Below, piece after piece: positions 7,829 to 15,880 of a stretch of DNA of 47,570 bases (position 1 is the stretch's first letter; the number at the start of each line of letters is the position of its first letter). Under the pieces are notes generated by a model. It was not told the origin of the DNA. It saw nothing but the letters and a program-made list of their open reading frames with translations, and did not search any database. The position numbers were made by a program, and so were the translations under genes. The stretch spans positions 1-47,570 of the forward strand of contig JANWKU010000017.1 of NCBI GenBank assembly GCA_025451215.1, written 5' to 3'. This DNA comes from Terriglobales bacterium (GTDB taxonomy: Bacteria; Acidobacteriota; Terriglobia; Terriglobales; Acidobacteriaceae).

Positions 7829-9400
7829 ATGATTACATCTGCCTCCAACAGCTTTTCTTCCCGCTTGCTTTATCTGCGGCTACCCCGCGTTTGCGTGGCA
7901 ATTACAGGAACGGATGCCTCGCAAATTATTGAAAAAGCGGAGTCTTTGGCCCGGGACAACACATTCCTGGAGTTCCGTCTAGATTATCTTTCCCAGCCTG
8001 CGCAGGCATTACCGAAGATTAAGCGGTTCATGGAATATCATCCCCACGTCACTGTTATCGCCACATGCCGGCGCGCGGCGAACGGCGGCAAATTCAAAGG
8101 ATCATTGGCTTCGCAGTTGGAAATGCTGGCAAAAGCATCGGCTGCTGGATGCCAGATGGTGGACGTTGAGCTCCAAAGCGCGGAAAAATGCCGGCCCGAA
8201 CAGTTAAAGAACCTTCGCTCTAAAGCGGCTGTAGTCCTTTCTTATCATGATTTTCACGGAAGCCGGAAGCTGGACGCAGCCTTGGAAAAGATGATCGTTC
8301 ACGCGGCTGACTACTACAAGATCGTGGGAACCGCGACAACCCTCTACGACAACGTGGAGATGATGAAGCTGCTGGAAAAGCACAGTGACCGGCGCTCTCT
8401 GGTGGGCTTGTGCATGGGCGAACAGGGAATTATCAGTCGGGTGCTTGGTGTCCGTGCAGGCAGCGCGTTTACCTTTGCCGCTGTAAGCGCGGATGAGAAG
8501 ACCGCACCCGGCCAGGTCACCGCCCGCGACCTGCGCAGCACTTACAGGATTGACCAGGTGGATCCTGCCACTCGTGTTTACGGCGTTGTTGGGGACCCGG
8601 TGGCGCATTCTCTTTCCCCGGCAATCATGAATGCCGCATTGCGACGGGAAAATGTGAATGGCGTGTATTTGGCATTGCATGCCAAGACTTTGAAAGACCT
8701 TTTGGCCTGCATGCGGGACATTCCCATTCATGGGCTTTCCGTCACCATGCCCTACAAGGAGAGCATCGTTCAGTATTTGGATAATACTGATCCGCATACG
8801 GCGAAAACCGGCGCCTGCAATACCGTTGTACGCGCGCAGGATGGACGGCTCTATGGCTTTAACACCGACCTTGCCGGAGTTGTGCGCCCCCTGGAGCAGC
8901 GGATGACGCTGGCAGGCGCAAAGATACTTGTGTTGGGTGCAGGCGGAGCAGCGCGGGCCGCGGTATTTGGACTGAAGGAACGCGGCGCGGAAGTTTACAT
9001 CCTGAATCGCAGTGCTGCTCCGGCGCAAAAGTTGGCTCGCCAGGCCAAGGCCCGCGTGATGAAACGCGCGGACCTGAAAAAAATGTCTTTTGACGTAATC
9101 GTAAATTCCACGCCGGTGGGGATGGGGAATTCCACGGAGTCGCCCCTCACCGAAAAAGAGATTCAGGCGCGTTATGTTTTCGACATGATTTACGACCCGA
9201 TTGAAACCCGCCTTCTGAAGATGGCCAAAGAACGTGGAGCAGATCCGATTCCGGGGCTAGAGATGTTTGTCCACCAGGCCGCGCGGCAATTTGAAATCTG
9301 GACGGGAAAACCCGCACCCTGGGATGAAATGGCGCGTGTGCTCATGCTCGCTTTGCAGGAGCGCATTCTGGCCCGCAACAATCACCACAAAAAACTCTAG
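7829..9400 (+). CDS. aroDE: Bifunctional type I 3-dehydroquinate dehydratase / shikimate dehydrogenase
   Basis: Catalyses two consecutive steps of the shikimate pathway: 3-dehydroquinate to 3-dehydroshikimate, then NADPH-dependent reduction to shikimate. Residues 18-235 are the class I dehydratase, with VDVEL, the catalytic His in LSYHDF (about 140) and the Schiff-base Lys in YYKIVGTAT (about 164). Residues 250-515 are AroE: GDPVAHSLSPAIMN, the catalytic Lys in LSVTMPYKE (about 310), NTDLAGV, the dinucleotide motif VLGAGGAARAA and NSTPVGM. A TTG at 7826 immediately precedes ATG 7829; I take the ATG (523 residues). The same fusion is known from plants and several bacterial phyla. It appears monocistronic. 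Confidence 0.95.
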   Translation: MITSASNSFSSRLLYLRLPRVCVAITGTDASQIIEKAESLARDNTFLEFRLDYLSQPAQALPKIKRFMEYHPHVTVIATCRRAANGGKFKGSLASQLEMLAKASAAGCQMVDVELQSAEKCRPEQLKNLRSKAAVVLSYHDFHGSRKLDAALEKMIVHAADYYKIVGTATTLYDNVEMMKLLEKHSDRRSLVGLCMGEQGIISRVLGVRAGSAFTFAAVSADEKTAPGQVTARDLRSTYRIDQVDPATRVYGVVGDPVAHSLSPAIMNAALRRENVNGVYLALHAKTLKDLLACMRDIPIHGLSVTMPYKESIVQYLDNTDPHTAKTGACNTVVRAQDGRLYGFNTDLAGVVRPLEQRMTLAGAKILVLGAGGAARAAVFGLKERGAEVYILNRSAAPAQKLARQAKARVMKRADLKKMSFDVIVNSTPVGMGNSTESPLTEKEIQARYVFDMIYDPIETRLLKMAKERGADPIPGLEMFVHQAARQFEIWTGKPAPWDEMARVLMLALQERILARNNHHKKL

Positions 9401-9708
9401 CCTCGGAAAAATGCGCGCGGGGATGAAATGCCGCGCGGGGCATGGCCTCGCAATTCCTTCCCAATATTGAATCCTGAAAAGAATATGGAAATATGCGTGC
9501 GTTGTACGCCAATCCCGATGATCACTGCAACGAAATGGTTGCAATTGTTTCAACCCAGCGTTAGTATCAATCTTGGACGCGGCATTTGGCGTTCGTTCTC
9601 GTCGTAGTGGTACCGCCCTTTCTTCCAATGTCAAGCAGGTCGTAGCCAACGTCGCTCCTCCCGGGTTGACGGATGGCATAGCGACCTCTAGGTTCGGAGT
9701 GACTTTAT
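9401..9708. other. 308-bp gene-free stretch with a weak promoter candidate
   Basis: No supportable ORF. TTGCAA (9539-9544), a 17-bp spacer and TAGTAT (9562-9567) form a modest sigma70-like promoter for the GvpL/F-like gene, which would give a leader of about 135 nt. GC-rich near-repeats (CGCGCGGGGAT, CGCGCGGGGCAT) just after the aroDE stop could form a hairpin. Nothing else is recognised. Confidence 0.4.
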
Positions 9709-10455
9709 ATGGCGTGGTACGCTTACTGCATTACCGATCAGCAAATCCTCAACAATGGAATCCGTTCCCGACGTCCGGCCCTGCTGGAAGGCGTTCAGGG
9801 TGTAAATGGCTGCGCGGTCTTCAGCTATCCCAGCGGAGAATTCGCGGTGGTGGTCAGCGAATTTGACGGAAATCGGGAAAAGCTTGAGCAGAAAGCTCTT
9901 TTGGAGCATGCCCGGGTGGTAGGCGCCTGTTTTCGCGCCGGCACGGTTCTTCCTTTCAAGCTGGGCACCATTTTTGAGAACGACGAGGCGCTCCGGCAGG
10001 CGGTACGCACCAATCGCCGAGCTTTCGGACTAAGCGTCGCCAAGCTTAAGGGTAAGGCAGAGATGCACCTAAAGCTGTTGGTTCGCGATGGTTCGCTGCG
10101 CGAAGCCATGATTGACGTGAAATTACCCGACACCGTCGGCGGCGACTACCTGATTAAGTTGCGCGAGAAGGCTTCGCGGCAACGGGAGCGGCAAACCAAG
10201 GCCCGCGCTCTTTCCGTGCAGGTCCATAAGCTATTCAATCCCCTGGAAGAAGAAATCAGCTGCAAAAAGATGGATTCGCAGGGAATGCTCATAGATATCG
10301 CCCACCTGATTGACTCCAAATCCATTGAAAAATATCAGAACCGCTTCAGCAGTGCAGCCAAGCAATTGAAAAACTGCGAGTTGGTGATCAGCGGCCCCTG
10401 GCCTCCGTATCACTTTCTGCCGGGAAAATTGCGTACCGTGGCGGGAAATTCATAA
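9709..10455 (+). CDS. Orphan GvpL/GvpF-family protein
   Basis: Family members are minor gas-vesicle proteins that help nucleate the shell. The 248-residue protein shows the family hallmarks: an N-terminal WYAYCI strand, an EHARVVGACF segment leading to TVLPFKLGTIF (about 75-90), a central MHLKLLVRD, a charged helical stretch (about 145-175) and the C-terminal ISGPWPPYHFLPG motif. A CGGAG ribosome site lies nine bases before the ATG. No gvpA, gvpN or other gas-vesicle gene occurs in the window, so a structural role in vesicles is doubtful here; a regulatory or repurposed role is possible. The family call is confident, the function is not. Confidence 0.82.
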   Translation: MAWYAYCITDQQILNNGIRSRRPALLEGVQGVNGCAVFSYPSGEFAVVVSEFDGNREKLEQKALLEHARVVGACFRAGTVLPFKLGTIFENDEALRQAVRTNRRAFGLSVAKLKGKAEMHLKLLVRDGSLREAMIDVKLPDTVGGDYLIKLREKASRQRERQTKARALSVQVHKLFNPLEEEISCKKMDSQGMLIDIAHLIDSKSIEKYQNRFSSAAKQLKNCELVISGPWPPYHFLPGKLRTVAGNS

Positions 10456-10666
10456 TTTTTGATCATCGCGTAGAGTGAAATTCGAAATGAAGTGAAATTG
10501 GTTCGGCAAAAGGGTGCAATGCTTTTACCGCTGGAGTGCCGCCGCTCCTTTGCCCAGGAAAAGCAATTTCCCTTAAATCTATTTGTATGAGTTATTTGAT
10601 CTCCTTTCGCCTTGGTGATGGTCAGTACATCGCTGGCTATATAAGTGCATGGATTAAGGCACCGAT
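10456..10666. other. Gene-free stretch upstream of the candidate RNA
   Basis: No convincing ORF. A TATATAA box at 10638-10644 could be the -10 element for the candidate RNA that follows; no good -35 stands at the correct distance. The remainder shows no repeat or known riboswitch motif. Confidence 0.4.
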
Positions 10667-10799
10667 AAAGAGGCCGCACGCAGCTTATGACCATCCTTTA
10701 CGATGTTCTCGATTCTTCCGCAAGAACGGCAAGTAGCGTTGCCATCTAAATTCCTCACCATTCGCCTCTTTTGATAAGGCCCCGGAATGGGGCCTTTTT
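10667..10799 (+). ncRNA. Candidate structured small RNA ending in an intrinsic terminator
   Basis: About 130 nt with no ORF and several nested elements. AAAGAGGC (10667-10674) pairs with GCCTCTTT (10764-10771) as a closing stem. Inside it are GTTCT/AGAAC (10705-10709 with 10723-10727) and GGCAA/TTGCC (10728-10732 with 10739-10743). Directly after comes a strong terminator at 10776-10799. A TATATAA box lies about 25 bases upstream of the closing stem. The gene before ends more than 200 bp earlier, so the terminator does not obviously belong to it. It matches no RNA family I recognise. It could instead be an untranslated tail or an attenuator of the M28 gene that follows. Confidence 0.4.
10776..10799 (+). 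terminator. Intrinsic terminator
   Basis: AAGGCCCC (10776-10783) pairs with GGGGCCTT (10789-10796) around a 5-nt loop and is followed by Ts. It is a strong Rho-independent terminator on the plus strand. It lies 320 bp after the GvpL/F-like stop and 80 bp before the next gene, so it best fits the candidate small RNA. Confidence 0.85.
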
Positions 10800-10878
10800 C
10801 ACAACTTTTCACTGCCGCATGTGCCACCGCGCATCGCCGCTGCCAATCCGTTACACTGAACGCTGGTAGTTCGACGCC

Positions 10879-12351
10879 ATGCGCACGGCAGATTTATTTT
10901 TTCGTTTCCTTTTGTCCGCCACAGTTTTGTCGGCGGTGCTGCCAGCCAGAGCGCAACAAACCGCGCCTCCCGCGAAATCCGAGTATGAAGAACAACTGAA
11001 CCATGCCGCTGCGCCAGCATATTCCGAGCAGCTGACGAACCAGCTCATCGCCTTGCGAGACGCCGCTCTCTCCGACGATTACGCTTACCGGCAAGTAAAG
11101 TATTTGACGGAAAATATCGGCGCGCGTCCGGAAGGTTCCGCGCAGGCGCAGGCCGCCGTGGAATATGTGGCCGATCAACTGCGCAAACTGGGTTTGGATG
11201 TTCATCTGGAACCGGTGATGGTCCCGCGTTGGACGCGCGGACAGGACGCCGCAGAACTTGTGGAATATCCCGGCCACACTTACGGGACGAGCCAGCGGAT
11301 CGTCCTTCTTGCCCTCAGCGGAAACGCTCCGACATCTTCTGAAGGAATCACGGCGAATGTTGTGGTGGTCAATGATTTTCAGGAGTTGGAAAAACTGGGG
11401 CGCGACAAGGTCTCCGGAAAAATCGTTTTGTACAACGTCCATTTTGATCGCGCAAAAGCAGCCAATGGATTTGCCGATGACGCCTATGACGAAGCTGTGC
11501 TCTACCGAGGTTTGGGTGCCAAGCGCGCGCAGGACCTCGGCGCCGCTGCTTCACTGGTGCGCTCGGTAGGAAATGCGGACTACCGGATTCCTCATGCCGG
11601 TTGGAGCGCTGCCGCGAATATTCCAGCGGGAGCCGTTACCAGTGAAGACGCCGATTTGATTGCCGACCTTGCCGCCGAAGGGCCAGTACGCATGCACCTG
11701 GTTTTGACCTCTCAAGTGAGCGCTCCCGTCCAGAGCTACAATGTCGTGGGCGACATTAAAGGAAGCGAACATCCGGAGCAGGTGGTGGTGGTTTCCGGGC
11801 ATCTTGACTCATGGGACCCCGGAACGGGCGCGATTGACGATGCAGCGGGAGTTGCCGTAGCTATGGAGGCGGCGCAGCTTGTCCAACAACTGCACTTGCA
11901 TCCCAAGCGCACGCTCCGCGTGATTGCCTGGATGGATGAAGAAAATGCCGGGAGCGGACACAATACCTACGCCAAGGTTCACGCCGGGGATTTCACGAAC
12001 TACGTTGCGGCCATTGAGAGCGACCTTGGCGCCGACCATCCGCTGGGGTTCCTGGCGAAGGTCAATCCTCAGGCCCTGCCCATGTTGCAGCCCGTGCAAG
12101 GCATTCTCGGCAAGTTTGGCGCGAACCTGATCAAGATGAACGACGACACTGGGGCGGACATTGAGCCCATGTCGAAGGCGGGCGTGCCTGCTTTTGCCAT
12201 CATGCAGGATGCGCGCACCTACTTCAACTATCATCACACTGCCGCTGATACGCTGGATAAAATCGAGCCGCACTGGCTACAGGAAAATGCTGCAGCCATG
12301 GCGGTGATGGGATGCGCACTTGCGGACATGCCCAATCTGCTGCCGCGATAG
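10879..12351 (+). CDS. Secreted M28-family aminopeptidase (carboxypeptidase Q-like)
   Basis: A 490-residue exported zinc peptidase. A signal peptide (cut near ARAQQ) precedes a helical N-terminal region, a PA-like insert (about 130-280) and the M28 catalytic core. Ligands are complete: VSGHLDSWDPG, AIDDAAGVAVAMEAA, WMDEENAGSG, IESDLGADHPLG and YFNYHHTAADT. The HLDSWD pattern groups it with the plasma glutamate carboxypeptidase/CPQ branch, distinct from the M28 enzyme at 2978. It likely cleaves dipeptides or N-terminal residues in the periplasm or medium. It follows a terminator, so it has its own promoter, which I could not place. Confidence 0.92.
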   Translation: MRTADLFFRFLLSATVLSAVLPARAQQTAPPAKSEYEEQLNHAAAPAYSEQLTNQLIALRDAALSDDYAYRQVKYLTENIGARPEGSAQAQAAVEYVADQLRKLGLDVHLEPVMVPRWTRGQDAAELVEYPGHTYGTSQRIVLLALSGNAPTSSEGITANVVVVNDFQELEKLGRDKVSGKIVLYNVHFDRAKAANGFADDAYDEAVLYRGLGAKRAQDLGAAASLVRSVGNADYRIPHAGWSAAANIPAGAVTSEDADLIADLAAEGPVRMHLVLTSQVSAPVQSYNVVGDIKGSEHPEQVVVVSGHLDSWDPGTGAIDDAAGVAVAMEAAQLVQQLHLHPKRTLRVIAWMDEENAGSGHNTYAKVHAGDFTNYVAAIESDLGADHPLGFLAKVNPQALPMLQPVQGILGKFGANLIKMNDDTGADIEPMSKAGVPAFAIMQDARTYFNYHHTAADTLDKIEPHWLQENAAAMAVMGCALADMPNLLPR

Positions 12352-12436
12352 CAGGGAAGTTGTTCATTCCACAAATCCCGAACGTTTCATCCAGCAAAAA
12401 GGTTAATTTTGCCCAATCCCGAATCCTCTTCCTCAG

Positions 12437-12466
12437 TTGACGCATCTGAATTTGAACGCATATGAT
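12437..12466 (+). promoter_or_regulatory. Sigma70-type promoter of the dksA-like gene
   Basis: TTGACG (12437-12442), an 18-bp spacer and TATGAT (12461-12466) give a good housekeeping promoter with a predicted start near 12473. The resulting leader is about 50 nt and contains the hairpin at 12480-12505. Confidence 0.7.
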
Positions 12467-12479
12467 GTGCGTTTTAGTT

Positions 12480-12505
12480 AAGGGCCTTTCAGGAAGACGG
12501 CCCTT
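12480..12505 (+). promoter_or_regulatory. Leader hairpin of the dksA-like mRNA
   Basis: AAGGGCC (12480-12486) and GGCCCTT (12499-12505) form a 7-bp GC-rich stem at the very start of the predicted mRNA. There is no T-tract, so it is not a terminator. A 5'-end stem of this kind could stabilise the message or respond to a ligand or protein. Confidence 0.5.
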
Positions 12506-12522
12506 CAGGTAGCGAAACACGT

Positions 12523-12891
12523 ATGGATAAAAAGAAGCTGGACTACTTTAGGAAGAGACTGGAAACGCGGCAGCACGAGTTACACCGCATTGTCGTGCGC
12601 ACTGAACAGGATGGACGCACTGTGGATGAGGACTCGGCTCAGGACGTCGCCGACCGCGCCGCCAGCTCTTACACCAAGGAATTTCTCTTTTCGCAGAGCA
12701 ACAACGACCGCCAGCTACTGCAAATGGTAGAGGTCGCGCTGGGACGGATCCGCGAAGGCGCATTCGGCGAGTGCATTTCCTGCGGAAAAGAGATCAACGT
12801 CAAACGTCTGGAAGCCGTGCCGTGGACGCGCCATTGTATTGAGTGCCAGGAAAAACTGGAGCAGGGCTTACTGGAAGAAACCTCGAAGTAG
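12523..12891 (+). CDS. DksA/TraR-family C4 zinc-finger protein
   Basis: A 122-residue protein with an N-terminal coiled coil (residues 1-40, LDYFRKRLETRQHELHR), a short linker, and a C4 zinc finger CISCGKEIN...CIECQ (about 84-108). DksA-type proteins enter the RNA polymerase secondary channel and, with ppGpp, adjust initiation at rRNA and amino acid promoters. The acidic tip typical of E. coli DksA is represented by DEDSAQDVADRA (about 35-46), so it could be functional. It is shorter than DksA (151) and closer to the small DksA/TraR family in Acidobacteriota and Deltaproteobacteria. It is monocistronic, with its own promoter and terminator. Confidence 0.88.
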   Translation: MDKKKLDYFRKRLETRQHELHRIVVRTEQDGRTVDEDSAQDVADRAASSYTKEFLFSQSNNDRQLLQMVEVALGRIREGAFGECISCGKEINVKRLEAVPWTRHCIECQEKLEQGLLEETSK

Positions 12892-12905
12892 CCATCTCAA
12901 GCAAA

Positions 12906-12938
12906 CGATCTCAAACTGTTCCGGCTGAGATCGCTTTT
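12906..12938 (+). terminator. Intrinsic terminator after the dksA-like gene
   Basis: CGATCTCA (12906-12913) pairs perfectly with TGAGATCG (12926-12933), followed by CTTTT. It begins 15 bases after the stop codon of the dksA-like gene. The T-tract is short, so strength is moderate. Confidence 0.65.
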
Positions 12939-12961
12939 CTCACAATTGATAACCAAGGATT

Positions 12962-13016
12962 GTGTAGCGCCGGACCTCGGGTCCGGCGGCGCCGGGTCAG
13001 AGACCTGGCGCTACAC
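12962..13016. repeat. Dispersed palindromic repeat, family C (intergenic copy)
   Basis: A compound palindrome: GTGTAGCGCC (12962-12971) faces GGCGCTACAC (13007-13016), with inner CCGGACC/GGTCCGG pairing. It sits between the convergent ends of the dksA-like gene and ilvE. Its right half (GGGTCAGAGACC and flanks) is the part that recurs inside purL at 44943-44968. Confidence 0.8.
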
Positions 13017-13024
13017 ATTCATAA

Positions 13025-13969
13025 TTAAACGCCTACTGGCTGCTTGCTTCGCACCGGAACTGGAGTGAGCCAACCAAAGCGGTCCGGTTTTTCTCCGCGC
13101 ACGATTGAGAAGAATTCCTTCTGCACCATTTTGGTGATGGGGCCAAGCTCGCCCTTGCCGACTTTGATTTTGTCCACGGAGCGCACGGGCGTAACTTCGG
13201 CGGCCGTCCCGGTAAAGAAAACTTCATCGGCAATGTAGAGCATTTCGCGGGGAATGCCCGATTCAAACACAGGAATTCCGATATCGCGGGCGATTTTCAG
13301 GACTGCGTCGCGTGTAATTCCCGGAAGCACGGAGTTGCCGAGCGGCGCAGTTTGCAGAATGCCATTGCGCACTACAAAAACATTTTCGCCCGAGCCTTCG
13401 CTCACGTAGCCGTTGGAATCGAGCGCAATTCCTTCGCTGTATCCATTGGCATTGGCTTCCATGCGGATCAATTGCGAGTTCATGTAATTCGCACCGGCTT
13501 TGGCCATGGCGGGAAGGGTGTTGGGGGCCAGGCGCGTCCACGAGGAGATGCATACATCCACGCCACTGTCATCGCCCGCCAAATATTTGCCCCAGGGATA
13601 ATTGATCATGTAGACCTCGACCGGACAATGGATCGGGGTCACGCCAGCATCGCCATAGCCGCGAAACACAATGGGACGGATGTAACAAGGCCACGTCCCG
13701 TTAGCCGCGATCAAGTCCACCATGTAGGACACCAACTCTTCCAGACTGTAATTCACATCCATGCGATAAATTTTTGCGGAGTCGAGAAGGCGCTGCATGT
13801 GTTCTTTGGCGCGGAAGATCGCCGGGCCGCTGGGAAGTTCGTAGCAACGCACGCCTTCAAATACGGACGAGCCGTAGTGAACGACGTGCGACATCACGTG
13901 GATGTTTGCATCGTCCCAGCGAATTAATTTTCCGTTGTGCCAGATTTTCTCCGTCTTTTGCAGCGCCAT
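13025..13969 (-). CDS. ilvE: Branched-chain amino acid aminotransferase
   Basis: PLP-dependent class IV aminotransferase that interconverts branched-chain amino acids and their 2-oxo acids, the last step of Ile, Leu and Val synthesis. The 314-residue chain starts with the family pattern EKIWHNGKLIRWDDANIHV, has VFEGVRCY, the PLP-lysine region MAKAGANYMNSQL (about residue 160), DSNGYVSEGSGENVF, and the C-terminal EVFFTGTAAEVTPV motif. Length and order match E. coli IlvE. An AGGAG Shine-Dalgarno lies before the ATG, and upstream is a TATAAT box with an adjacent palindrome (14000-14019). It is monocistronic and converges with the dksA-like gene. Confidence 0.95.
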   Translation of the reverse strand: MALQKTEKIWHNGKLIRWDDANIHVMSHVVHYGSSVFEGVRCYELPSGPAIFRAKEHMQRLLDSAKIYRMDVNYSLEELVSYMVDLIAANGTWPCYIRPIVFRGYGDAGVTPIHCPVEVYMINYPWGKYLAGDDSGVDVCISSWTRLAPNTLPAMAKAGANYMNSQLIRMEANANGYSEGIALDSNGYVSEGSGENVFVVRNGILQTAPLGNSVLPGITRDAVLKIARDIGIPVFESGIPREMLYIADEVFFTGTAAEVTPVRSVDKIKVGKGELGPITKMVQKEFFSIVRGEKPDRFGWLTPVPVRSKQPVGV

Positions 13970-13999
13970 GAAGTGCTCCTGACCGCTCTTGATGCGAAT

Positions 14000-14019
14000 A
14001 AGAACTGTTCTTGATTATA
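14000..14019 (-). promoter_or_regulatory. ilvE -10 box with palindromic operator candidate
   Basis: On the minus strand a perfect TATAAT (14019-14014) is followed within two bases by the 13-nt perfect palindrome AAGAACAGTTCTT (14012-14000), which would overlap the ilvE transcription start. No convincing -35 is seen at normal spacing. The layout suggests a repressor site or an activator-independent weak promoter. Confidence 0.45.
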
Positions 14020-14179
14020 ACCTTGCCGCGCCTGTAAAAATGCAGGTCGGAGCGCATGCAAACCGACCGGTTGGAAGGATGATTTCACGAAACGCGGGCA
14101 TTACTCCAACGGAAAAAATCAATGTGGCCAAGCGTAAATGGAGATGATCGTGTCTTGGCGCGGCGGGTACACTAATGCC

Positions 14180-14677
14180 ATGAACACCGAAACTGGAAAA
14201 CTTTTCCTCGATTACTCCGTCCGCAAGCTTACACAGATGACGGGAAATGTTGACGCGTGCCTCGGCCATCTGAGCGATGAGCAAGTGTGGCGGCGCAGTG
14301 CGGCGCATGAGAACACCATTGGCAATCTGGTGGTGCATCTTTGCGGAAATATGCGGCAATGGATTATGCATGGCGTGGGCGGCCACCCCGACGTTCGCAC
14401 CCGTGCCGCGGAATTTTCGGCCAGCGAAGGTTTCACCGTGAAGCAATTGTCGGAGCTATTCCGCACGACAGTGGAAGACGCGAAGGGCGTGATTGCTTCT
14501 CTGCCGCCTGAAAAACTGCTCGACCGCACCGACCCGCAGAAGATGGGAGAAGTTTCCGTTCTCGAGGCGATTTATCAGGTTGTGGGCCACGTGCAGCAGC
14601 ATGTCGGGCAGATTATTTTGCTGACCAAGCAATTGGCTGCGAAAGACCTGGATTTGACGATTCCAAGGCCGCGCTAG
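14180..14677 (+). CDS. DUF1572/DinB-like four-helix protein
   Basis: A 165-residue all-helical protein of the DinB superfamily, DUF1572 branch. Visible features are an ENTIGNLVVHLCGNMRQW segment with the first metal-binding His, and VVGHVQQHVGQI near the C-terminus with the other His residues, the usual triad of DinB-like metal-binding bundles. Several family members bind metal and act as thiol-dependent transferases or of unknown function. The frame is open upstream to 14138; I choose ATG 14180 because homology begins at MNTETGKLFLDY. The ribosome site is weak at either start. It is isolated, divergent from ilvE and convergent with pgsA. Confidence 0.75.
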   Translation: MNTETGKLFLDYSVRKLTQMTGNVDACLGHLSDEQVWRRSAAHENTIGNLVVHLCGNMRQWIMHGVGGHPDVRTRAAEFSASEGFTVKQLSELFRTTVEDAKGVIASLPPEKLLDRTDPQKMGEVSVLEAIYQVVGHVQQHVGQIILLTKQLAAKDLDLTIPRPR

Positions 14678-14728
14678 GCTGTGTGGAATTGCCTGAATCC
14701 AATTGGGTGAGGTTTTGGCGCTAAGTTT

Positions 14729-15316
14729 TCAAGCTGGCGAAGCGGATTTCGATGCGCCCGTGTGCAGCGCACGCAGTCTTTGTCCTACTATGAACACGTA
14801 GTGGACGCCAGAAATAACTGTGAAGGCAAGCACCGCATGCAGGAAGGTAAATTCCGTGATCCAAACGATGCGAGTGTGGCGAATTTGAAATAGCATCACA
14901 AAAAAAACCGCCGCTACCTGCGCGAAGGTATTGGCTTTGCCGAAAATGCTGGGGCTGAAGTCACGCAGGCCTGCAATCGCATATAACACAGCGCTGGCGA
15001 GAAGAATGGAAGCGTCGCGACTAAAGACGAACACGGTATATTTCCAGGGAATTTTGTGCAGGATGGAGAGCACAAGAAAAACCGTGCTGAGAAGAAGTTT
15101 ATCGGCAATAGGATCAAGATATTGGCCCAGCGTGGTCTGCTGGTGGAGCGTGCGCGCCAACAGGCCATCCAGCCCATCGCTGAATCCGGCAAGCACAAAT
15201 AGAATCAGCGCCCAGTTGTAGTGTCCCGCGACCAGGTGGATGACAATGAAGGGCAGAAAAACCATTCGCAACAAGGTCAGTTGGTTGGGTGCGGTAAGAA
15301 TTCGCGACGTGGTCAC
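14729..15316 (-). CDS. pgsA: CDP-diacylglycerol-glycerol-3-phosphate 3-phosphatidyltransferase-like protein
   Basis: Integral membrane enzyme transferring a phosphatidyl group from CDP-diacylglycerol to an alcohol, most likely glycerol-3-phosphate, the committed step of phosphatidylglycerol and cardiolipin synthesis. The 195-residue protein has four to six membrane helices and the complete CDP-alcohol phosphotransferase signature D-x2-DG-x2-AR-x8-G-x3-D-x3-D starting DGLDGLLAR. The same frame runs open to 15703, but that region is the coding sequence of the upstream gene; a GTG start at 15316 overlaps that gene's stop by four bases (GTGA), which supports translational coupling. Substrate could be another alcohol; context gives no further clue. 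Confidence 0.85.
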   Translation of the reverse strand: MTTSRILTAPNQLTLLRMVFLPFIVIHLVAGHYNWALILFVLAGFSDGLDGLLARTLHQQTTLGQYLDPIADKLLLSTVFLVLSILHKIPWKYTVFVFSRDASILLASAVLYAIAGLRDFSPSIFGKANTFAQVAAVFFVMLFQIRHTRIVWITEFTFLHAVLAFTVISGVHYVFIVGQRLRALHTGASKSASPA

Positions 15317-15633
15317 TCGCGCGCCTCGCCGGGAACCGAAGGAGCCACTCCGTGAACCATCAGCACGTCCGCCGGGGCGAGTCCTGTCTTGCTGGTAAAG
15401 CGCTGCGAGAGCGAGGGAATGCTGCCGTCCGGTAAGTCGAGTTCTATGCGCTCCACGCGGTGCATGGGGAAAAAGATGACGCTGGCGGTAAATGGTTCTT
15501 CTTCCTTCACCATGCGAACCAGGTCTTCGAACGAAGCGATTTCCACTCCGCAAAGGCTCAGTCCTTCGGAAGCCAGAGAAAGGACCGCTCCCCAGAATTT
15601 TTCGCGAGGATTGCCGAGCGTCGCCACGACCAT
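15313..15633 (-). CDS. Small conserved-looking protein coupled to pgsA
   Basis: About 106 residues, soluble, with no domain I recognise. Visible parts are MVVATLGNPREKFWGAVLS, SLCGVEIASFEDLVRMVKEE and an FFPMHRVERIELD strand near the middle, which suggests a small alpha/beta or Sm-like barrel, but this is only a guess. Its stop overlaps the pgsA GTG start by four bases, so the two proteins are made together and probably related in function. Starting at ATG 15633 is my choice from sequence character; the frame is open to 15699 and neither start has a strong ribosome site. Confidence 0.6.
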   Translation of the reverse strand: MVVATLGNPREKFWGAVLSLASEGLSLCGVEIASFEDLVRMVKEEEPFTASVIFFPMHRVERIELDLPDGSIPSLSQRFTSKTGLAPADVLMVHGVAPSVPGEARE

Positions 15634-15880
15634 GGTTCCGGAGTGAAAAGGAACCGAGGACCCAGTAGCTCGGGCTCCAGCCTGAGAAATTCGCTGCATG
15701 CAAAGATTGTCGCCGTGGAACGGTTCCTTTGCAAGCGGGTCAGGCGAACTGTCAGGCGAAACTTGGGAGGAGATGAGCGAAATACGATCGGTGTTAAGCT
15801 AGGCATGGGAACGGCACATGGCTCGCGAGCAAACTTTGCGTGCGGTTCTGTGACCGGAATTCTGCAAGCGGAGGGCTTCC

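Noticed and set aside
8204-9028. A 274-codon minus-strand ORF inside aroDE
   Set aside because: It is fully antisense to a confidently identified enzyme; its protein shows no family pattern and results from the codon bias of the real gene.
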